Made by a program: the position numbers and the translations under genes | Notes under the pieces: model-generated | The model's database searches: none | The model's input: only the letters and a program-made list of their open reading frames with translations | What the model was told of the DNA's origin: nothing | Source of the DNA: Heterohyrax brucei | Taxonomy: Eukaryota > Chordata > Mammalia > Hyracoidea > Procaviidae | Reading direction: 5' to 3' | DNA: 64,000 nucleotides | NCBI GenBank assembly: GCA_028571685.1 | Contig: CM053143.1 | Span: forward strand, 3,291,501 to 3,355,500 | Part shown: piece by piece, positions 57,301-64,000 of the stretch | Layout of the letters: every line of letters starts with the position of its first letter | How positions within the stretch are numbered: the stretch's first letter is position 1

Positions 57301-60239
57301 ATGAAGATCAAGCACCACAGACTTCAGTATGGATTGCACCTCAACACCAAGAAAACAAGTCTTTACAGCTGGATCTGTGAGCAACATCATAGGTGGAGAA
57401 TGGATTAAGGTTGTCAAGGATTTAATTTTACTTGGGTCCACAATTAATGCCCATGGAAGCAGCAGTCAAGAAATCAGAAGATGCACTGCATTTGGAAAAT
57501 CTGCTGAAAAGTCAAGATGTTACTTTGAAGACTGAAGTGTACCTGACCCAAGCCATGGTATTTTCAATTGCATTATATGCATGTAATAGCTGGACAATGA
57601 ACAAAGAGGACAGAAGGCCTGATGCCTTTGAAGTGTGGTGCTGTAGAAGAATGTGAATGTACCAGGGACCGCCCAAAGAACAAACAGTTCTGTGCTGGAA
57701 GAAGTGCAACCAGAGTGCTCCTTGGTAGCCAAGATGGCAAGACTGCATCTTACATACTTTGGACCTGTTGTCATGAAGGAGAAGGACATCGTGCTTGGTA
57801 GAGTGGAGGGTTAGCGAGAAAGAGGAAGGCCCTCGACGAGATGGATTGACAACAATGGGCTTAAGCATAAAAATGATTGTGGACATGGCTCAAGACCAGG
57901 CAGTGTTTTGTGCTGTTGCGCATAAGGTCGCTATGAGTTGGAACCGACTTGATGGCACATAACAACAGCAGCATCAATGGCTGCTGGCCAGCTTCTAAGA
58001 TCCCAGACAGCACTTGACAAAGGGCGATGTAGAATATTTTCTTAAAAAAAAAAAATCTTTGTTATGCCAACCGACCTAGATGTCCCTTGAAATCGTGGTA
58101 CCCAGACCCCTGCCCCTGCTACTTTTTCGGTTTGGGGTACATTTAGGAAATTTTTCAACTTTCTCTTTAGTCCAGAGGTGCTGACCTCCCTTCTGCTGTG
58201 TGTTGTCTCTCCCTTCACCTAACACAGTTCCTATCTACTATCTAATCTATAAATACTGCTCTCATTCCCCCTCTTCCATCAAAGACTCTTTTTGTAACCA
58301 TTAAAGACTGTTTTCTTCTGTGTTTAAACATTTTATAGAGCCTTTATTATAGTGGTCTTGTACAGTATTTGTCCTTTTTGTAACTGACTAACTTCACGCA
58401 GCATGAAGTCTTCCAGATTACTCCATGTTATATTTCCCAGGATCATCATTGTTGTATATCACTGCACAATATTGTGTGAATATACCATAGTTTGTTTATC
58501 CATTCATCTGCTGATGGGCATCCAGGTTGATTCCATCTTTTTACTACTGTGGACAGTGCTTGAATAAGCATTAGAGTGCATGTATCTATTTGTGTGACAG
58601 CCTGTATTTCTCTTGGATCTATTCCAAGAAGTGGGATTGCTAGGATTGCTGGATTCTATTTCTAGCTTTTTAACAAAGCACTAAATTGATTTCCAATGTG
58701 ATTATACCATTTTACATTTCCAGAAACAGTGTGGAAGTGTTCCACTCTCTCCACAACCTCTTTAACATTTATTATTTTGTACTTTTTGGATTAATGCAGC
58801 TTTGTTGGGGTGACATGGTATCTTGTTGTAGTGTGGATTTGGATTTCTCTAAAGACTAACGATCATGAGAATTTCCTCATGTATCTGTTAGCTTCCTTTA
58901 TGTCTTCTTTTGTGAAGTGCCTGTTCATATCGTTTGCCTATTTTTTTCAATTGAGTTATTTGTCTTTTTTTTGGTTGAGGTTTTGCAGCGTCTTCTAGAC
59001 TATGGAGATCAGACACTAATTGGATTTTCAGCAGACAATTTTTTTTCCCAGTCTCCAAGTTGTCTTTTTACTCTTTTGGTGAAGTCTTTGGATAAGTGTA
59101 AGCGTTTAATTTTAGGAGTTCCCCATTATCTATTTGCCCTTCTGGTGTTTTTGCACTATTTTGTAGTCAATTTATCTGAGAGTTTCCAAATGTTTGATTT
59201 GTTTTTTCCTTTCTTTGCTATTGATTTCCACTTTTTTGGCTTTATGGCTGAAAAGACGCTTTGTAAGATTTCAATATTTTGAATTTTGTTAGGGATTGCT
59301 TTGTGGCCTAATACGTGGTCAATGCTAGAAATGTTCCATGTACACTGGACAAGAAAGTATACTTGGCTTCTGTTGGGTGGAGTATTCTGTGTATGTCTAG
59401 GTGGTTAAGTTGTTTCATTGTGGCGTTTAGATCTTCCATGACTTTATTGAGCTTTTTTCTGGATATTCCGTCCTTCACTGAAAGTGGTGTGTTCAAGTCT
59501 GTTGTCTGTTTTCCAAGGAGTTAGAGCTGGTTTTCTGAATTTTATGCCATTTAATACAGTCCGTCATCCTGGATTATTGAGCCTTTAATCATTATGTAGC
59601 GTACTTTCTTAATCAGTGTAGTGGATTTTATTTAAAGTTTATTTTATCAGAGATAATATTGCCACTTCTACTATTTTTTGAATGTTGTTAGCTTGATGTA
59701 TATTGTTTCCGTCCTTTGACTTTTAGTTTGTTCATGGCTTTAAGGTGTGTCTTCTCTAGGTAGCATATAGATGGGTCTTTTTTTTTTTTAAGATCAGTTT
59801 GCCACTTTCTGTCTCTTCATGGGTACACTTAATCCATTTACATTCAACATAATTATTGCTAGGTATGAGTTTAGTGCTGCCATTTTTATGTCTTTTCTGT
59901 GTATTGTGAACAATTCCTTTGTTCTATTCAATTTTCTGTGCTGAATCTTTTATCTTGATCTTTTTGTACTTGCTGAAACTTTATATTTTTCTTGTCTGTT
60001 GTTTTGATAACATGGAATTTATAATGTCCTTTGTGGTTACCTTAATATTTATCCCTGTTTTTCTAAATATAAGCCAGTCTTAACTTTCTTTATATAGCCT
60101 TGACTTCCTCTCTGTGTAATAGATCTATGATTACATTTTCTTTTAAGTCTCTCTTTTTCGCTATAATGTTTACATAAATGACATCTCCATTTCCCTTTTT
60201 TCAGGGTTTTACCTGTGATTTTTTTTTCTGTGGTTTCCC

Positions 60240-61352
60240 TATTTATGATATCCAGTTGCTCAGTTCTGTGTTCTGATCTTGACCTGTTACCTGATACAAC
60301 TGTTTTTCTACACAAAAGATTCTTTTTAGTATTCCTTGTATTGTTTTTTTTTTTCTTTTTTCCACAAATTCATTGAGTTTCTGTTTATCTGGAAATGTCC
60401 TAATTTCACCTTCATATTTGAGAGACAATTTTCCTGGATATATAATTCTCAGGTGGCAATTATTTTCCTTCAAGGCTTTGCATGTGTCATCCCACTGTCT
60501 ACTTGCCTGCATAGTGTTGCTGAGTATTCTAAGCTTAGTTATTTTTGTTAGTAGTATTGTTTATCCCTAGCAACTTTCAGAAGTTTCTCTTTACCTCTAC
60601 ATTTGACACGTTTTATTGTAACATTCTTTAATGTCTTTCTTTGGGATCTAACTTGTGTAGAATTCAATGAGCAACTCAGATATATATCTTCACATCTGTG
60701 ATGATCTCAGGGAAGTTTTCTGTCAACAAGTCTTTGACAATTCTCTGTATTTTCTGTTATTCCCATCTGTTCTGGTACTCCAATCACTCATATGTTATTC
60801 CTCTTGATGGAACCAAAAGCCAAACCCACTGCTGATGAGTTGTTCCAACTCCTGGAGACCTTATGGGACAGAGTAGAACTGTCCCATAGGTTTCCAAGGA
60901 GCATCTAGTAGATTCAAACTACCACCTTTTGGTAAGCAGCTGTAGCACTTAACCACCATGCCATCAGAGTTTAATCTTGATAGAATCCCACGTAATCCTT
61001 AGTGTTTTTTAATTGTTTTACAATCTTTTATCTGACTTTTTCTCAAATATGTTGATGTCATATCTTCGGTTTCACTAATTTGACCTTCCATTGCCTCAGT
61101 TTTGCTCCTTTGACTTTCAACTGAGTTGTCTAATTCTGTGATTATATTATTAATTTTCTGAATTTCTAATTTCTGAATGTCTGTGCTTTCTTGCAGCCCA
61201 TTAAATTTGTCATTATGCTGTACTACAATTTGCCTCATCTCCTTTCTGAACTCAAATATTAATCTCTTGCATTTTACCTCTGATAATTTTAAGAAGTTCT
61301 CTTCATCTGAAAAATTGTTTGATTCTTTGTTCTGAGAACTATCTGCAGCCAT
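60240..61352 (-). pseudogene. L1 ORF1 remnant of the nested L1
   Basis: 60999-61352 gives 117 codons: a start 'MAADSSQNKESNNFSDEENF' and a coiled-coil-like stretch with 'EIQKINNIITELDNSVESQR'. 60243-60512 gives the C-terminal domain 'SRQWDDTCKALKENNCHLRI', 'IYPGKLSLKYEGEIRTFPDK'. Both belong to ORF1p, the L1 RNA chaperone. A SINE at 60815-60975 and stops interrupt the middle. The ATG at 61350-61352 looks like the genuine ORF1 start because the 5'UTR type sequence begins just upstream. Confidence 0.88.
60815..60975 (-). mobile_element. AfroSINE-type SINE inside L1 ORF1
   Basis: The plus strand shows 'aagccaaacccactgctgat', 'gggacagagtagaactgtcc', 'tctagtagattcaaactacc' and 'gcacttaaccaccatgccat', a whole SINE in reverse order. 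L1 resumes with 'cttgatagaatcccacgtaa'. The interrupted L1 motif 'cctcttgat' (60801-60809) and 'atcttgatag' (60973-60982) suggests a short target duplication. Confidence 0.9.
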
Positions 61353-62732
61353 TGTGGTCTGCCTCTGTAAGTGATTTGATATTGACTGTTATCTTCAAGC
61401 CATCAGTAAGTTCGTGAATTTATTTATTTTTTGTTTGCTTAATGTGTTCTAGTTTCTTGTTTTGTTGTGAAATGTCCAAATCAGCTGGTCATGTGTACTA
61501 GTTTGGTTATTGCTGTCTATGAAGCTCAAACATCCTGTCTTCAGGTAGCTAGAGGTGTTACTAGACAAGCAGTCCCAGGATTCCATTTCCTTTTGATGTA
61601 TGTATTCTGCTCAGGTGTCAAGGTAGTCAGTCACCAAATGTGTGGTGCAGGCTCTCACCTACTGTCCTAAATAGGCAGGGGTGATTGGCGTAGGTGCAAA
61701 TATTTGGCTGTAAGTGCTTACACAGACTGCTGGCAGCCATCCCTGAGTGTCTGTGAGGATGGCATTTTCCCTTATGTCTGATTTTAGGTGACGGCATTGT
61801 TTCCATCCTGAATTTCCAGTTAAGGTGAGTCATTTCCCAGTTTGTAAAACTGTTCCCTCTCTGAGTCTAGGAGAATGGCTCAGTATGGGCTTACAGAGTC
61901 CTACTCCAGCTCAGTTAATGGCTTCAGACTCTGGAGCCAGGTGCAGTGCAGGGAGAGGAGGAGAAAGCGCTCGGAAAAGGGAGAGTGGTTTATCCTAAAG
62001 GAAAAATTTAGGTCCAATGTGTGATAGGTAAAGGACAGTCACTTAGCTTTTGAGGGTCAAGTGTCACTTTTCACTGGTTCTGGAGTCTTGATTGTACTTT
62101 TTCTTGCTCTTTGACACTGAGGTGGACACCCTCCAAATACCACCACTCCGCTCACTTTGCTGGTTGTGGCCAGTTCCTAGTGGATCAGGCCTGGCCAGCC
62201 AGGCACTTCTGGACCTACTCTGTCTTCCCTATTTTTCACTCCAATTTCTCAACTTTCCCCTTGATGTTACAGGCTCCTAGGATAACATATGTAATTGATT
62301 CATTTGTTCTTTTCGGTGTTAGTTGTTAAAAGGATTACGGGAAGCATCTCACTATGCCGCCATCTTGGCCCTGCTTCCCAAAACATTTTCTTGACAAACT
62401 TTATTATGCCTATTGACCTCAATGTCCTATGAAAACGTGGTCATCAACTCCCCCACCCTTGCTGCTCTGTCCCTGAAAGTATTTAGCTGTGTTCAAGAAA
62501 CACTCTAGCTTTTGGTTTAGTCCAGTTGTGTTGACTTCCCAGTGTGTGTTGTCTTTCCCTTCACTTAGGATAATTCTTATCTACTGTCCAGTGAGCAAAT
62601 TTCCCTCTTCCTCCCTCTTCACCCCTGTAACCACCAAAAAATGATTTCTTAGGGGTTTAAACCTTTTGTTGAATTCTTATAATAGTGGTTTCATACCATG
62701 CTTGTCCTTTTGTGACTCACTAGTTACACTTG

Positions 62733-62815
62733 TAAACTCTGGTGGCATGGTGACTAAGTGCTATGTCTGCTAACCTAAAGGTTGGCAGTGTGAATCTGCC
62801 AGGTGCTCCGTGGAA
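62733..62815 (+). mobile_element. AfroSINE, tRNA-like half only
   Basis: 'aaactctggtggcatggtga', 'ctaacctaaaggttggcagt', 'tgccaggtgctccgtgga' form the promoter-bearing half. The tail half is absent: L1 sequence ('tttcactcagtataatg') follows at once. Flanks 'ttacact' and 'tttcact' are similar. Confidence 0.8.
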
Positions 62816-62824
62816 TTTCACTCA

Positions 62825-62989
62825 GTATAATGTCTTCCAGAAACCCTAGTGCTGCAGTGCAATCGCTGCTTACCCACAGGTCAGCAGTTCAAATCACCAG
62901 GGGCTCCTTGGAGACTATTAGGCAGTTCTGTCCATAGGGTCTCTGTGAGTCAGAATCGACTTGACACCAACGGGTATAACGTCTTCCAG
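62825..62989 (+). mobile_element. AfroSINE with a 16 bp target-site duplication
   Basis: SINE body 62841-62973: 'aaaccctagtgctgcagtgc', 'ggtcagcagttcaaatcacc', 'gcagttctgtccatagggtc', 'gtgagtcagaatcgacttga'. It is flanked by 'gtataatgtcttccag' (62825-62840) and 'gtataacgtcttccag' (62974-62989), identical but for one base. The duplication is L1 sequence, so the order of events is clear: L1 first, SINE later. Confidence 0.93.
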
Positions 62990-63049
62990 ATTCATCCACG
63001 TAATAAGTTTTGCAGATTTGTTGTTCTTCAAACACTGATTAGTATTCCA

Positions 63050-63080
63050 TTATATATATATATACATATACATATATCAT
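63050..63080 (+). repeat. (TA)n short tandem repeat
   Basis: 'tatatatatatatacatata' type run inside L1 sequence. It is short and probably variable in length. Confidence 0.85.
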
Positions 63081-64000
63081 AAGTTGTTCCTATTTGTCTG
63101 TTGATGAACACAGACATTGTTTCCATCTTTTTGCTGTTGTGAACAGTGGTGCAATGAAACTGGTTGTGCATATGTCTGTTGGTGACATGGCTCTTATTTC
63201 TCTAAGACACATTCCAAGGATTGGGAATTTTACATCATATGATACTTTTATTTACAGCTTTTTAAGGATGTGCCAAATCAATTTCCAAAATGGCTAAACC
63301 ATTTTACTTTGCCACCGAGTGTATGAGTGCTTCAGTCTCTCCATTAACTCTCTAAAATTTATTATTCAGTGTTTTTTGGATTAATGATAGCTTTGTTCTG
63401 ATTTGCATTTCTCTAACAGTTGATGGATCTTGAGCATTTCTTCATGCATCTATCAGCTGCCTGAATATCTTTTTGGTGAAGTGCCTATCCATTACCTTTG
63501 CCCATTTTTAATTGAGTTATTTGTTTTTATGTGTTGAGGCTTTTGCAATATCTTGTAGATTTTAGAGATTAGATCTGATCAGATATGTCATAGCCAGTTT
63601 TTTTTTTTTTTTGTATTCTAGGTTTACTTTTTATTCTTTTGGTGAGTTCTTTGGATAAACATGTGTTTGATTTTTAGGAGCTCCCAGTAACCTAGTTTCT
63701 GTTTTGGGTTTTGTGCATTTTTACTTATGTTTTCTAGTCTATTTTTCTCATGTACTAGGGCTCCCACCATTGTCCTTATTTTTTCTGTCATGATCTTTAT
63801 CATGTAACTTTTTATATTTAGGTCTTTGATCCATTGTGGATTAGTTTTTGTGCATAGTGTGAGATATGGGGCTTGTTTTATTTTTCTTTCTTGTTCTATA
63901 GTTTGATATCTTGTTATGCCACCGTGTTTTGTTAAAGAGACTGTCTTCTCCCTAGTTTATGGACTTTGGGTCTTTGTCAAATATCAGCTGCTCATAGATG

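Larger units (their letters stand above)
54310..57967 (+). mobile_element. Near full-length RTE/BovB-type LINE
   Basis: About 3.15 kb without its 0.5 kb insert, close to what I recall for full-length elephant RTE. It starts near 'ggtttccttgttgctgtgat', has a long 5' leader, an endonuclease (55307-55837), a linker (55922-56257), an RT (about 56480-57300) and a C-terminal region with 'DAFEVWCCRRM' (57432-57656). It ends 'tgagttggaaccgacttgat', 'ggcacataacaacagcagc'. The reading frame is broken many times. The 3' end shares its sequence with the AfroSINE tails, in line with SINE mobilisation by RTE. Confidence 0.93.
53691..62378 (-). mobile_element. L1 LINE inserted in another L1 and split by an RTE
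   Basis: Minus strand: 5'UTR (about 62375-61355, boundary next to 'gccgccatcttggcc'), ORF1 (about 61350-60240), ORF2 N-terminal part (about 59870-59180), then a direct jump to the ORF2 C-terminal part (59170-58440), so roughly 2 kb including the RT is deleted. 3'UTR follows at 58440-57968 and 54309-53691, split by the RTE. The flanks 'cacaacatttcc' (53504-53515) and 'caaaacattttc' (62379-62390) look like a 12 bp target duplication (10 of 12 identical). A SINE lies in it at 60815-60975. Confidence 0.82.
62379..64000 (-). mobile_element. Host L1 of the nest, proximal part, runs off the window end
   Basis: The 3'UTR resumes at 62379 ('ttcttgacaaactttattat', 'gacctcaatgtcctatgaaa'). The ORF2 C-terminal region starts by about 63110 ('tttttgctgttgtgaacagt') and continues to the window end ('ctttgtcaaatatcagctgc'). 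It is the continuation of the L1 at 52785-53515. Two SINEs lie in its 3'UTR (62733-62973), and a short TA-rich run sits at 63050-63080. Confidence 0.85.

Noticed and set aside
1-64000. CRISPR arrays, tRNA/rRNA genes, bacterial-type operons, toxin-antitoxin or phage modules
   Set aside because: No regularly spaced direct repeats, no cloverleaf outside SINE promoters, and no dense coding. The window is vertebrate intergenic DNA.

Overview
The window looks like gene-poor nuclear DNA from an afrotherian mammal, most likely a proboscidean (elephant) or a close paenungulate relative. The evidence is the combination of repeat families. There are short tRNA-derived SINEs of AfroSINE type, whose 3' end reads like 'ctatgagtcagaatcgact'. 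There are RTE/BovB-type LINEs that share this tail and end in GTT/AAC repeats. There are also many L1 copies of one lineage, plus older pan-mammalian repeats (Tigger1-like, MER5A-like, L2-like, MLT1-like). The species call is from recalled family features, not from a search.

I see no intact host protein-coding gene, no rRNA or tRNA gene, no CRISPR array and no operon-like structure. The longer open frames are pieces of L1 ORF1p/ORF2p or RTE protein, or chance frames opposite them or in simple repeats. By my boundaries L1 alone covers over half of the window.

Layout. 1-2.1 kb: 5' part of a minus-strand L1. 2.1-9.66 kb: near full-length minus-strand L1 holding two younger insertions. 9.66-10.14 kb: Tigger1-like DNA transposon remnant. 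10.14-14.5 kb: mostly unique DNA with LTR-like and L2-like remnants and a 1.4 kb unassigned repeat-like block (12.0-13.4 kb). 14.5-17.15 kb: L1 fragment carrying an unassigned poly(A)-tailed retroposon with clear target-site duplications. 17.15-25 kb: unique DNA with AfroSINEs, two RTE fragments, a 54 bp tandem duplication and an L1 3' fragment. 25-27.2 kb: plus-strand L1 3' part. 28.4-33.25 kb: plus-strand L1 with an internal deletion, meeting minus-strand L1 sequence tail to tail. 34.4-40.9 kb: near full-length minus-strand L1. 40.9-50.2 kb: unique DNA with MER5A-like pieces, a 5'-truncated RTE and a SINE. 50.2-52.6 kb: 5'-truncated L1. 52.8-64 kb: a four-level nest in which an L1 is split by a second L1, which is split by an RTE, which is split by a ~0.5 kb interspersed repeat.

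The elements depend on one another. L1 machinery would have moved the L1s and probably the poly(A)-tailed retroposon. RTE machinery is the likely mover of the AfroSINEs, which share its tail. Every retrotransposon ORF I examined is broken by frameshifts, stops or altered catalytic residues, so nothing here looks capable of autonomous movement. I did not find a convincing new biological system. The best candidates for new description are the three-copy poly(A)-tailed retroposon with its longer relative at 12.0-13.4 kb, and the dated insertion nest at 52.8-64 kb.
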